From contig DASXVQ010000154.1 of the NCBI GenBank assembly GCA_036504155.1, positions 1-64,000 on the forward strand: a DNA stretch of 64,000 bases, written 5' to 3'. The notes beneath the pieces were generated by a model that saw only the letters and a program-made list of their open reading frames with translations, was not told the origin of the DNA and did not search any database. This DNA is from JACRCT01 sp036504155 (lineage in GTDB: Bacteria > Myxococcota > Myxococcia > Myxococcales > UBA5297). Positions 7,896 to 16,489 of this stretch are shown one piece after another (the first letter of the stretch is position 1; each line of letters starts with the position of its first letter). The translations under genes and the position numbers were made by a program.

Positions 7896-10075
7896 CCCAT
7901 CAGCCCTCGACCTCCAGTGCGCCGCAACAGTGCCTACGCTGCGCACACCCGCTTCTCAATGCCACACGTTGCCCCGCATGCGGCCTCGCCGTCGTCGTCA
8001 AGGGATACCGTGTGCTCCGCTTGCTGACCGAAGGCGACCAGTCGCGAACGTATGAAGCGACAGCGCCCGACGGCACGCGCGTGTTTCTCAAGGAGCTCGT
8101 CTTTGCACTGATTCCGGACACAAAGCAGCTCGAGGCCTTTGAGCAAGAAGGCGAGCTTCTTCGCCAACTGCACCATCCTTCGATCCCTGAATACGTCGAG
8201 AGCTTTCGAGACGGAGAAGGCGCTGGTCTACGGCTCTACCTGGTTGAACGATTCGTTGACGGCCATAGCTTGCTGCAAGAGCTTGAGTCCTTCCGCTACA
8301 GCGAGTCGGAGGTGCGCAGCATCGGGTGCGAAGTGCTGGGCATCCTCGAGTATCTGCATGCGCGCAGCCCGCCGGTGCTTCACCGAGACATCAAGCCAGC
8401 CAACGTCCTCCGCTCATCCGATCGGCACCTTGCGTTGGTTGACTTTGGTTCGGCTCGAGACGTCGTCTCGCGCGGACCCGGCGCGACCCAGACCGGAACA
8501 CTGGGCTACGCCGCGCCTGAGCAGTTGCTGGGCGACGCAGTCGAATCGAGCGACGTCTATGGGCTCGCAGCCAGCTTGGTGCACCTTCTGACGCGCCGCC
8601 CGCCTTGGGAGATGACGGGCGGGAGCCTGGCTTTGGACCTGAAAGGACTCGAGGTCTCCGCACCATTCAAGGCTTGGCTCACGACGGCTCTCCAGCCCAC
8701 CGTGGCTCGGCGCTTCGACAGCGCAGTTGCAGCGCGCCTGGAGCTCGAACGAGCCGGGCGTCCAGTCCGCCTGCGCCAATGGCGAGCCGTGTCGCTTGCC
8801 ATGCTCCTCGCATGCGCCGCAATAGGCAGCTACGGGGCATTTCGCGGCTACCGCATCGCATCCCGCCCCCGCCCTGCTGGAACGCAGGAGTACTGTCCTG
8901 AGGGTGGCCGCCTGAACACCGTCGGCGATGAGCGTCGCCACATCGAATTCTGCTCCTATTTTAAAGGCGACAAGGCGCCGAAAGATGGGGTCAGCGTCAC
9001 CATGCAAGGCAATAGCGTCACGGAGATCGCCCATTACAGGGACGACCTGCTCGAGGGGCCGCTTGAAAGGTTCGGCCTGAACGGCCAGATAGCCGAGAAA
9101 GGCCACATGGCCCAGGGCCATAGGCAGGGCCATTGGTTCATCGAACTCGAGGAGGGTGATTTCATAGACGACAAGAAGACCGGGGTCTGGACTACCTACG
9201 GGGACCGCAACCAAAGCCCCCGAAGAGTCCTCCGGACCGCGGAGTTCAACAACGGGCTCCACGAGGGCCCTCTCGTCTACTACCGCTACAGCGGCGTGAA
9301 GGAACGTCAGGAGACGTACCGGAACGACGTCCGCGATGGGCTGAGCACGATTTGGCATGAGAACGGCGCAGTGCAGGAGGAGACTCAGTATGCAAGTGGC
9401 CGGAGAAACGGCTTCAGTCGCCAGTTCTATCCGGATTCGAAGAAGAGGCGGACCAGCACCTTCCAGGACGACTCGCTGATTGGCGAGGATACGGAGTATT
9501 TGCCGGATGGCATGGTCGCGACGGTGCGGCATTACGGTCTTCACGGCCAACCGCAGGACTTGTTCGAATACTCGGCCACCGGTGCGCTCAAGGCGGAATA
9601 CCACTGGGACGACCGGCGCAAGCTGGTCAAGAGGACCGAGTGGCACCAGAACGGAAGGCCGAAGCTCGTGGTGAATGAGCGACAGAGCCCGGAAATCGGC
9701 TGGAGCGTCATGCAGTACTACGAGTCTGGCGCAAAGAAGCTCGAGGCCGTCTCCAATCGTGACGATTCCGATGCTATCAGCTCATTCTCGGGCGACTACT
9801 GGGAATGGTATGAGACGGGTACGCCCAAGACCAAGGGCATCTACTCACCAAACAACCAGAAGCATGGCGAGTGGGTCTCTTACTGGGACAACGGAAAGCT
9901 CAAGTCCGCAGAGAGATATTTCGAGGGCCAGCTCGAGGGCGAGTACCGCACCTACTTTGAGTCCGGCCAGCTTCACGTCTCGGGCTCCTACAGCCGTGGC
10001 CAGAAGTGCCGTGTCTGGGTCGAATACACCCCCAATGGCGCGGTCCTCCACAGGCAGGACCTTGGATTTCCCTAG
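7892..10075 (+). CDS. zinc-ribbon Ser/Thr protein kinase fused to MORN_2 repeats
   Basis: This is a 727-residue protein. A four-Cys zinc ribbon (Cys14, Cys17, Cys27, Cys30) precedes a Hanks-type kinase domain (about 38-285). The domain has Lys67 in FLKEL, the catalytic loop HRDIKPAN (His164-Asp166) and DFG at Asp184. The Gly-rich loop is degenerate (TEGDQSRTYE). A single membrane helix lies at about 296-316, and about ten MORN_2/YwqK-like repeats fill 365-720 (for example YYRYSG, FYPDSK, YLPDG, YTPNG). The kinase should be cytoplasmic and the repeats external, so the repeats may act as a sensor; this is inference. The start at 7892 overlaps the preceding stop as ATGA. The last repeat (RGQKCRVWVEYTPNG) matches that of the upstream protein (GGHKCCTWIEFDPNG), indicating shared ancestry of the repeat arrays. 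Confidence 0.9.
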   Translation: MTHQPSTSSAPQQCLRCAHPLLNATRCPACGLAVVVKGYRVLRLLTEGDQSRTYEATAPDGTRVFLKELVFALIPDTKQLEAFEQEGELLRQLHHPSIPEYVESFRDGEGAGLRLYLVERFVDGHSLLQELESFRYSESEVRSIGCEVLGILEYLHARSPPVLHRDIKPANVLRSSDRHLALVDFGSARDVVSRGPGATQTGTLGYAAPEQLLGDAVESSDVYGLAASLVHLLTRRPPWEMTGGSLALDLKGLEVSAPFKAWLTTALQPTVARRFDSAVAARLELERAGRPVRLRQWRAVSLAMLLACAAIGSYGAFRGYRIASRPRPAGTQEYCPEGGRLNTVGDERRHIEFCSYFKGDKAPKDGVSVTMQGNSVTEIAHYRDDLLEGPLERFGLNGQIAEKGHMAQGHRQGHWFIELEEGDFIDDKKTGVWTTYGDRNQSPRRVLRTAEFNNGLHEGPLVYYRYSGVKERQETYRNDVRDGLSTIWHENGAVQEETQYASGRRNGFSRQFYPDSKKRRTSTFQDDSLIGEDTEYLPDGMVATVRHYGLHGQPQDLFEYSATGALKAEYHWDDRRKLVKRTEWHQNGRPKLVVNERQSPEIGWSVMQYYESGAKKLEAVSNRDDSDAISSFSGDYWEWYETGTPKTKGIYSPNNQKHGEWVSYWDNGKLKSAERYFEGQLEGEYRTYFESGQLHVSGSYSRGQKCRVWVEYTPNGAVLHRQDLGFP

Positions 10076-10114
10076 CCGCAACTCACCAGCGACCATCTGC
10101 CGGTGCGCGACCGC

Positions 10115-11173
10115 TCAAGGCTCGGGTGACCTGAAGGCCTGCGGTGGCAAGGTCATGCAGGCCGGTTCGGGTGCGTGCTCCATGGGGACGGGTTGGTGAA
10201 TTGGGCAGTTCAGGAGGCGCGCCCCCCTCATGTCCTGCAGGCACTCCGGTCGGTCCCAGTTCGGATGGAAGGACTCGAGGAAGTACCGCCCCTCCTTTGG
10301 CAGCGGCGTGCCAGCGGGATAGGAAACCGTGACCAAAGCGAAGCGCCATGGCCCCATGACGATGCGCGTCGTTGACTCGGCCGTGAGGTTGTTGGCCAGG
10401 ACATAGCTGACTTCCCGGGCCGGGTAGCCCTCGTGCCAGAGAGCAACGTCTTCGCCTCTGAACGTCTTTGCTCCCTCCCCCAGCATCCCAATCAGCCGGT
10501 AGTTGATTTGAAGCAGGCTGTGGATGTCCAGGCTCTCGGGAACAAGAATGCCCTCAACCTCGAAAGACGCGTTGGCAGTGGCCCTGTACCACTTGATGAC
10601 GCGCAACTGCAGCCGGGTTGGGAGTTGCCCTACCATGTTGGGAGGCAGAAAGAATGGCGAGGGAACATCGTGCATTTGGCGTGTGAATCCTGCGGGCAGG
10701 CGGCCGTCAAAGAAGAAGTTCTTCTCCTGCACCCATCCCTCCGGCATTGGCGGCGTGGTTGCTGTGCGGACCAAGTCCGTTTTCGCTTCCGGACCCTCCG
10801 TGGGCGCGGGCGCCTGAAGAGGGGCTCTCAATGAAGACGGCGTAGGAATCGGCGAGGACTTGTGTTTTCGGCTGCTATTCCACATCCCGAGCGCAAGGAG
10901 GGTGGCGACGACAAGCACCCCTATCCATTTGCTCGCCGCCACCCGCGGGGGCTCTGTGGGCGGTGTCGTGTCGCCAAGGGGCGCCGGCTGCCCAGAGTCG
11001 GCGACAAGAGGCGCAATGGCGTCCAGAGGGAGTGCCTTCTCTGGCTGCCCTGCAGAACTGAATCCTGGCTGGGCTGCTTGAGTATCCTGGGAAGCCAAGG
11101 CTCCGCAGTGAGGGCATACTCTCACTATTTCGGGCTTGGGTTTTCCGCAATTCGTACATTGAATGATGCCCAA
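10115..11173 (-). CDS. zinc-ribbon, single-pass membrane protein of unknown function
   Basis: This 352-residue protein is read with a TTG start at 11173. That places an N-terminal zinc ribbon immediately after the start (Cys6, Cys9, Cys20, Cys23: CTNCG and CPHCG), and a GGGAAGGGG purine run sits 5-13 bases upstream. The frame is open for another 137 codons upstream, but that part reads as an antisense shadow. A Pro/Ala-rich linker precedes one membrane helix (about 83-98, WIGVLVVATLLALGMW). The external part (about 130-352) contains aromatic-rich segments (FFFDGRLPAGF, RYFLESFHPNWDRPECL) with a few Cys. I know no family. It is convergent with the kinase/MORN_2 gene, whose zinc-ribbon N-terminus it resembles, which hints at a functional link. 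Confidence 0.75.
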   Translation of the reverse strand: MGIIQCTNCGKPKPEIVRVCPHCGALASQDTQAAQPGFSSAGQPEKALPLDAIAPLVADSGQPAPLGDTTPPTEPPRVAASKWIGVLVVATLLALGMWNSSRKHKSSPIPTPSSLRAPLQAPAPTEGPEAKTDLVRTATTPPMPEGWVQEKNFFFDGRLPAGFTRQMHDVPSPFFLPPNMVGQLPTRLQLRVIKWYRATANASFEVEGILVPESLDIHSLLQINYRLIGMLGEGAKTFRGEDVALWHEGYPAREVSYVLANNLTAESTTRIVMGPWRFALVTVSYPAGTPLPKEGRYFLESFHPNWDRPECLQDMRGARLLNCPIHQPVPMEHAPEPACMTLPPQAFRSPEP

Positions 11174-11514
11174 TATGGTCCCCTTCCCGCTTCTTGGTAC
11201 GTTTACCTTAGCACGGTCAGTGCGGCCGCCGTCGCAACGGGCACCACCGTATGGGAGCGCGTCCGCACGACCTTCTTCCGGTCGCCGCCGCGCCGCGCCG
11301 GAGTGGTCGGTTCGCCCGTCCTTGCAGCTTGACTCGACCCCGTCCCCGTGGTGGCCTCCCGGCACCCCGACGGAGGGAGCCACTTGGTTCGGTTCGCTCG
11401 CCTCAGGGGCAGAGTCGAATGAAATCTTCTTCGGAAATGGCGATTCGGTTTCCGAGAGATCGGCGCAGGGCGGCACGAGACCGGCAACACTCTCGGGAGG
11501 CAGTTCGACGACCG
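11174..11514. other. gene-poor stretch between zinc-ribbon gene and IS remnant
   Basis: These 341 bases should hold the promoter of the leftward zinc-ribbon gene and the left breakpoint of the IS1182-type fragment. The transposase frame extends back through it to an ATG at 11251, but the residues from there to about 88 are Arg/Pro-rich and show no transposase likeness. I therefore read them as unrelated sequence joined at the breakpoint. No inverted repeat matching the right end was found here. Confidence 0.45.
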
Positions 11515-12303
11515 AACTTCTGGAAAGACGCGCGCCTAGAGCCCGACCCCAAAGGCGGAATGCGCATTCGCGAGGGCACCGCAAAGGACCGGCGGATCTC
11601 GGTGACCGACCCGGACATGCGGCACGGTCGCAAGTCCCGCTCGCGAGTGATCAACGGCTACAAGCGCCACGTCGCCTGCGACCTAGTGACCAAGCTCATT
11701 CTGGCGGCGACGGTACGCCCGGCGAACGAGCCCGAACACCGCGCCGCAGACGTCCTTCGCAAGGAGATTGAGGGCTTCGGCTCGATCGAGGAGTTCCACA
11801 TCGACCGGGGCTATCTCGCCAGCGGGCTGACCCGAGACCTCCACGACAATGGCAAGCGCATCCTCTCCAAGCCTTGGGTGCCCCGCAACGGCGAGCGATT
11901 CAGCAAAGCCAAGTTCGCCATCGACCTCGAACGTCAGATCGTCCGCTGCCCTCAAGAGGTCACGGTCTCGATCCGCGCCGGGACGGCAGAGTTTCCGCCC
12001 GAGCGATGCGACGCCTGCAAGGTACGCAGCCAATGCACGCGGGCCCGACTCGGGCACGGGCGCACCGTCGCTATCCATCCCCAAGAGGCGCTGCTCATCG
12101 AACTGAAGGGGCTCAAGGCCACCAAGGAGGGCCGCGCCGCGCTGCGCGAGCGTGTGTCCGTCGAACACCGGCTCGCGCACCTATGCAACCGACAGGGGCC
12201 GCGAGCTCGTTACAAGGGCGAGCGCATGAACACCTTCGATATCCGGCGAACGGCGGCGGTCGAGAACCTTCTCGTGCTCGACCGCCTCCTGTCTGCAGCG
12301 TGA
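11515..12303 (+). pseudogene. truncated IS1182-family transposase (C-terminal half)
   Basis: About 262 residues match the second half of IS1182-type DDE transposases. The matching blocks are FWKDARLEPDP, the block TAKDRRISVTDPDMRHGRKS, the IDRGYLAS block, a Cys cluster (RCDACKVRSQC) and a C-terminal block (VEHRLAHLCNRQG, then MNTFDIRRTAAVENL). The intact family is roughly twice as long. The N-terminal DNA-binding half is missing and replaced by unrelated sequence, so this is a dead fragment. It marks this end of the window as a site of past insertion and deletion. Confidence 0.88.
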
Positions 12304-12354
12304 AGTAGTCTGTTCGCCGCTCTAGCGCTGTCCACCGGGGATCGTCTACCCTAT

Positions 12355-12368
12355 TCGCAAGTTTGCGA
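12355..12368. repeat. 14-base palindrome at probable right end of IS remnant
   Basis: TCGCAAGTTTGCGA is an inverted repeat with 6-base arms and a GT centre. It lies 52 bases after the transposase stop and is followed by a run of G. Its position suits a subterminal or terminal inverted repeat of the IS. No partner was found on the left side, in keeping with left-end truncation. Confidence 0.4.
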
Positions 12369-12515
12369 GGGGGGGCGGCAGGAGGCCATTTCCTGCCTCT
12401 CGCCCACATTCTCCCGGACCGCCGACGAGTTAGCTTTGCGCGAGGCGCCCCCCGGGGCCGCCACATTGAACTCACGGACCCGCCTTCCCCGTTGGCGGGT
12501 CGCAGGAGACTTGAG

Positions 12516-14597
12516 ATGGGTCACGTATGCGACAGCCGCGCATTGGCTCGCGCACTCCTGCTGGTGGTGGCTTGCGCGACGGGTTCGTGCAAAAAGGCGG
12601 AAGTTGCTCCGCGGCCCGAGGGGACAGGAACGCTCTCCGTGGAGCGCGTGACGAAGCTAAAGACGGCCACGGCCTTGGTCAGGACCCGCGCAGGTTCAGG
12701 AAGCGCCTATCTGGCCGGGAGGACTGGGGACGCCCTTCTCTTAGTCACGAATGACCATGTCATTCGCCAGGGCGGTTCAGCCCAGAAGGACATCGAAGTC
12801 ATCTTGGCGAGCGGAAGTGAAGGTGCGCAACCGCGCCCGGCACGGGTAGTGGAGGACTCGCCGGAGAACGACCTGGCAGTCCTCCTCGTCGACGGCAAGG
12901 GTGTCGATGCCGCACCTCTCTTTCCGCGTGTCGACCCAATACGAGAGACCGAGCAAGTTGTCACCATCGGGTACCCATTCGGCTCACTCTTGGCGGCGCC
13001 GGGCACGCTTCCTGCGCCCACCATCGGCAGAGCCAGCATCTCTAGTCTTCGCAAGAACAAGGATGGAGATTTGGTCGTGGCTCAGCTCGACGGCGAGATC
13101 AATCCGGGCAATAGCGGCGGGCCCGTCGTCGACCTTGCCGGGGCCCTGGTCGGCGTCGCTCAGGCCAAAGTGATCGGAACGGCCATTGCATTCATGATTC
13201 CGGCGGAATCGACCAGCGAGTGGGTGACTCGGGCGAGCATGCATGCGGCAACGGAACTGGACCTGTTGCGAAAAAACGCAGCGCCGAAGGCCCTTCCCGA
13301 CCTCGTGGAGGCCAAGCAGCCGGCTCCCGTCGAGACGATGCCGGCGGACCCACTCATCGCCATTCCGGTCACCACCAAATCGGTGCCTTTATCGAACCGC
13401 ATCGAAACAATCTCCGAAGCAGGCGGTGGCAGGTATCTGCTGGTCAAGGTGGTCGACCGCTCCGACCTCCAGATCGTGGACCTTCAGGCGACCCGCGTGG
13501 CGGGGAGCCTGCCAGTGGGAGACATTCGTGCCGTCATGGGCTCCGGGGACATGCGAGCCCTAGTATATGTTCCGCGCGAAGACAAGATACATCTCTATAG
13601 CCTTTCGACACTTGAGCGGCTCAAGACCATTCCAAACCCTTATTCTGACCCCGTGGCAGCGATCGCAATGGGCCGGTCGCGCGGCGATCTGGCAGTTATC
13701 GCCACTCGGCGGACGCCCGCCTACGGTTCGCCCGTCCTCGATTTTCGTCTATTCGATGTCGATCAAATGCGGCCGCTGAGAGGACCCGAAAAGAAGCAGG
13801 CGGAGATCATGGCGCAGGCTCCGTTGATGTTGGTCGGGAATGCGGTCCTTTCGCGAGTAATGCTCTACGCGGGGCATATGAGCTTCTATGCTCCACTCCT
13901 TCCGCGCGAAGGCGTCATGCCGGTCTTTGTCCGGCAGTCGGCGGCGTTTGGTGACGATGGTCGGCTCTTTGGCGAATACGGAAGCGGAGTTGACGCCTTT
14001 GGAAACAGGTTCCTTCCCGTCGGCGCAGAAGAGCCAGGCCAGTGGGTGCCCGGAGCAGACTCCACTCTCGCGTTGTTGATGCGACCCGGCACGAGAGCGG
14101 GCGGCGCCGACCGCCGTCCTCGTATCTATGCTCCAGGAAAGCCCGAGCCCGTTGCATGCCTCGCCCTAGTTCTTCCGCAAGCCACCGATCCTCACCGAAG
14201 TGTGACGGCGGTCCCGCCCGAACGGAGAGTGAGCTTCCGGCCGAGCGAGGGCATTGTCACTCAGGTGGCCGACAGCGACGACGCAATCCTCGTACACCGT
14301 TTTGAGGCCGACATTTTGGCGCAGGCCGCTGCTGCCGACGCGCCGGTGATCTTGTCGGCCATGACTCTCGCAGCCACCCCGGGGGCCCACCTGACCTACA
14401 CGGTGAGCGCACAGACGAGGTCTCCGCCGATTACCTTCTCGCTCCAGATGCCGCCGCCTGGCATGAAGATTTCCACCTACGGAGTCATTACCTGGGATGT
14501 CCCAGTGCCCCCGCCACCGTCGGGGCGGTTCGTCGTCCGAGTCATGGATCACGCCGCCCAGGTGGCCGAGAAGAGTGTCGACTACCTGTTGCCGTAA
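12516..14597 (+). CDS. trypsin-like lipoprotein protease with propeller-like and Ig-like regions
   Basis: This is a 693-residue protein. The ATG at 12516 follows a CAGGAG site and gives a lipoprotein signal (Cys20 in VVAC, or Cys25 in TGSC). Residues about 35-260 are an HtrA/trypsin-type serine protease with a complete triad: His81 in TNDHVI, Asp119 in ENDLAVLL and Ser200 in NPGNSGGPV. There is no recognisable PDZ domain, unlike DegP. Residues about 310-590 show repeated beta segments compatible with a propeller (GGRYLLVKVVDRSDLQIVDL and similar). The last 85 residues form an Ig-like module (LTYTVSAQTRSPPITFSL, YGVITWDVP). It probably acts in the periplasm or at the outer membrane. It sits right after the IS remnant, and codon use is less GC-biased than in the core genes. 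Confidence 0.88.
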   Translation: MGHVCDSRALARALLLVVACATGSCKKAEVAPRPEGTGTLSVERVTKLKTATALVRTRAGSGSAYLAGRTGDALLLVTNDHVIRQGGSAQKDIEVILASGSEGAQPRPARVVEDSPENDLAVLLVDGKGVDAAPLFPRVDPIRETEQVVTIGYPFGSLLAAPGTLPAPTIGRASISSLRKNKDGDLVVAQLDGEINPGNSGGPVVDLAGALVGVAQAKVIGTAIAFMIPAESTSEWVTRASMHAATELDLLRKNAAPKALPDLVEAKQPAPVETMPADPLIAIPVTTKSVPLSNRIETISEAGGGRYLLVKVVDRSDLQIVDLQATRVAGSLPVGDIRAVMGSGDMRALVYVPREDKIHLYSLSTLERLKTIPNPYSDPVAAIAMGRSRGDLAVIATRRTPAYGSPVLDFRLFDVDQMRPLRGPEKKQAEIMAQAPLMLVGNAVLSRVMLYAGHMSFYAPLLPREGVMPVFVRQSAAFGDDGRLFGEYGSGVDAFGNRFLPVGAEEPGQWVPGADSTLALLMRPGTRAGGADRRPRIYAPGKPEPVACLALVLPQATDPHRSVTAVPPERRVSFRPSEGIVTQVADSDDAILVHRFEADILAQAAAADAPVILSAMTLAATPGAHLTYTVSAQTRSPPITFSLQMPPPGMKISTYGVITWDVPVPPPPSGRFVVRVMDHAAQVAEKSVDYLLP

Positions 14598-14612
14598 TAC
14601 GGAAAGGTGGCT

Positions 14613-14639
14613 GCCGCGCAGTTTGGGGCTTTGCGCGGC
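14613..14639 (+). terminator. hairpin after the protease gene
   Basis: GCCGCGCA (14613-14620) and TGCGCGGC (14632-14639) form a perfect 8-base stem around an 11-base loop, 16 bases after the protease stop. No T-tract follows, so this is a candidate only. Confidence 0.4.
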
Positions 14640-14730
14640 GCGCATAGAATGAAGAACGCAATCCCCGTCGCCGCTACACGTTCCCGCTCACTCGGGGGCG
14701 CCCACGCTCGCGGCCGCCGCCAGAGCGCGC

Positions 14731-15237
14731 GTGGTGGCCTCGCCGGCTCGGGCTTCGGGGCAAGGTGACCTCTTCGCGGTGCGGCTGCTCACCCGCGGGG
14801 TGCCGATCACGGTGGTGTCAGAGTTGCTCGGGCACTCGGACATCAACCTCACGGCGAAGCGCTACGGGCGGTTCTCATCCGACGCGAAGGTGAAGTGGGA
14901 CGTGGTGAAGGAGGACGACCCGCCCGCGCGCGAGCCCGCCAAGGACGAGGTTCGCGTCAACGGCAACGGCTTCGGTCTGAACATCCAGGTGGGCGGGGGC
15001 CCCCGGGTCGTCGAGCGCCACGAGACCAGCGTGCGGACCGACACGACCCGGTCCGGCGGGAACCAGGCAGTGGGCGGAGCCTGCCGCGCCCACGGCGATT
15101 GCGGCACCGGTCTGTGCGTGAACCGGGGCGGGGTCGGCTACTGCACGCGCAGCTGCACCGGGATCCTGGAGTGCCCGACCTTCTGGCACTGCGGCCCGGT
15201 GCAGGGGATCACGCAGAAGGTCTGCTTCCAGCTGTAG
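14731..15237 (+). pseudogene. tyrosine recombinase C-terminal remnant fused in frame to a Cys-rich tail
   Basis: This is a 168-residue frame. Residues about 14-60 match the end of phage-type tyrosine recombinases (FAVRLLTRGVPITVVSELLG, then HSDINLTAKRYGRFSSDAK), including the LGHSD box and the Tyr of KRYGRF. The N-terminal binding and catalytic parts are absent, and the usual LRHTFA block has decayed to QGDLFA. Without a stop the frame continues into a Gly/Val-rich linker and a Cys-rich domain (GACRAHGDCGTGLC, YCTRSC, CGPV, VCFQL), as seen in secreted myxobacterial proteins. No signal peptide precedes it. Either the recombinase debris fused to a gene fragment by deletion, or a short start inside the frame drives the tail. 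I doubt that the whole frame is functional. Confidence 0.5.
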
Positions 15238-15316
15238 CGCGACGGGGAGTCCTCGACCGCAGAGCACCGACCGGGGTCTCCGAGGAGCCTCCACCTGACC
15301 TCGTTGGCGCCCCCCG

Positions 15317-16414
15317 CTACTTCTTCTCCGCCCCCAGCGGGAACAGCCGCACCAGCTCCCGGGCCAGCGCCTGCGGCGAGGCCAGCGCCCGCGGCAGGCA
15401 GGCCGAGGCGCCCATGCGGATGGCCACCACGGTCTGCTCCATCGAGGTCCGCTCGCTCACGGTGACCAGCGCGTCCGCGCAGGAGCGCAGCTGGCGCAGG
15501 CTCTCCCGCGTCGGGGTGCCCTCCTTCAAGTCGAGCGACAGGATGATGCCGGCGGCGTGCTCGCTGGAGACGATGCCCAGCGCCTGGACGACGGTGGTGG
15601 CCACCTTCGGCCTGCCGCCCGCCGTGAGCACGGCCTCGCAGATCTTGGCGGCGTCCTCGCTGCGGTCCTCGACCACGACCACCAGGCGGCGCTCCTCGCC
15701 GGCGGCGGCCGCGACGGCAGGGGGCGCCGGCCGCTCCTGTTCGAGCACCTCGCGGACGCGGCGGCGGACCTCGGCGATGTCGTCGAAGGGCTTCTCGATG
15801 TAGTCGACCAGGCCGATCTCCAGGCCTTCCTGCGCCGTCTCCAGCGAGGCGTAGCCGGTGATGAGGATCACCGGGATGTCCATGTGCCTGGCTCGCGCGG
15901 CCCGCGCGACCTCCAGGCCGGTGGCGGAGCCGGGGAGGTTCTTGTCGGAGATGATCAGGTCGAAGCGCTGCTTGGCGATCATCTGCAGCGCCTGGTCGCC
16001 GCTCTCGGCGAGGTGGATGACGTAGCCCTCGGGCTCGAGCAGGCTGACGAGCAGCGAGCGCATGACCTCCTCGTCGTCCACCACCAGGATCGACCGGCGC
16101 GCGGCCGCCGGAATCGGCGCGGGCCCGGCGACGGCGGCGTGCGGTGCCGCCGAGCCGTCGCCGCCCGCCTGCAGCCGGCGCCGATGCCCGGCGAGCAGCT
16201 GCTCGATGCGCTCCACCTGCGCCAGGATCGCCAAGGCGTGGTCGCGCAGCCCCGGCTCGGCCTTGTCGCGCAGGATCTGCGCGAAGCCCCGGATGCCCGT
16301 GAGCGGCTGCTGGATGTCGGAGAGCAGCTCCGGGGTCACCGGGTTCGCCGGGCCGACGCCCGGATCGGAGGCCGGTCTCTTCCCCTCGTTCTTCGCGCTG
16401 CCGGAGGTGTTCAC
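15317..16414 (-). CDS. response regulator with degenerate DHp-like helix and two receiver domains
   Basis: This 365-residue protein starts at GTG. Residues about 28-80 resemble the dimerisation/phosphoacceptor helices of histidine kinases (LLSDIQQPLTGIRGFAQIL), but the phosphorylatable His of the HELRxPL pattern is replaced. Residues about 107-230 form a canonical receiver with acidic pair Asp113/Asp114, phosphoacceptor Asp157 in ISDKNLPG, Thr186 in LITGYAS and Lys208 in EKPF. A second receiver-like domain (about 245-365, VVVVEDRSEDAAK..., IILSLDL) is degenerate. There is no output DNA-binding domain, so it probably works through protein contacts. The true kinase partner is not in the window. 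It is convergent with the recombinase remnant. Confidence 0.88.
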   Translation of the reverse strand: MNTSGSAKNEGKRPASDPGVGPANPVTPELLSDIQQPLTGIRGFAQILRDKAEPGLRDHALAILAQVERIEQLLAGHRRRLQAGGDGSAAPHAAVAGPAPIPAAARRSILVVDDEEVMRSLLVSLLEPEGYVIHLAESGDQALQMIAKQRFDLIISDKNLPGSATGLEVARAARARHMDIPVILITGYASLETAQEGLEIGLVDYIEKPFDDIAEVRRRVREVLEQERPAPPAVAAAAGEERRLVVVVEDRSEDAAKICEAVLTAGGRPKVATTVVQALGIVSSEHAAGIILSLDLKEGTPTRESLRQLRSCADALVTVSERTSMEQTVVAIRMGASACLPRALASPQALARELVRLFPLGAEKK

Positions 16415-16489
16415 GCCGCAAGACTAGCAGAGCTTCGCCGGCCCGCTCGCGCGACCCGGGGGTGAATTCCCGCGGCGCTCGCAGGGGCG

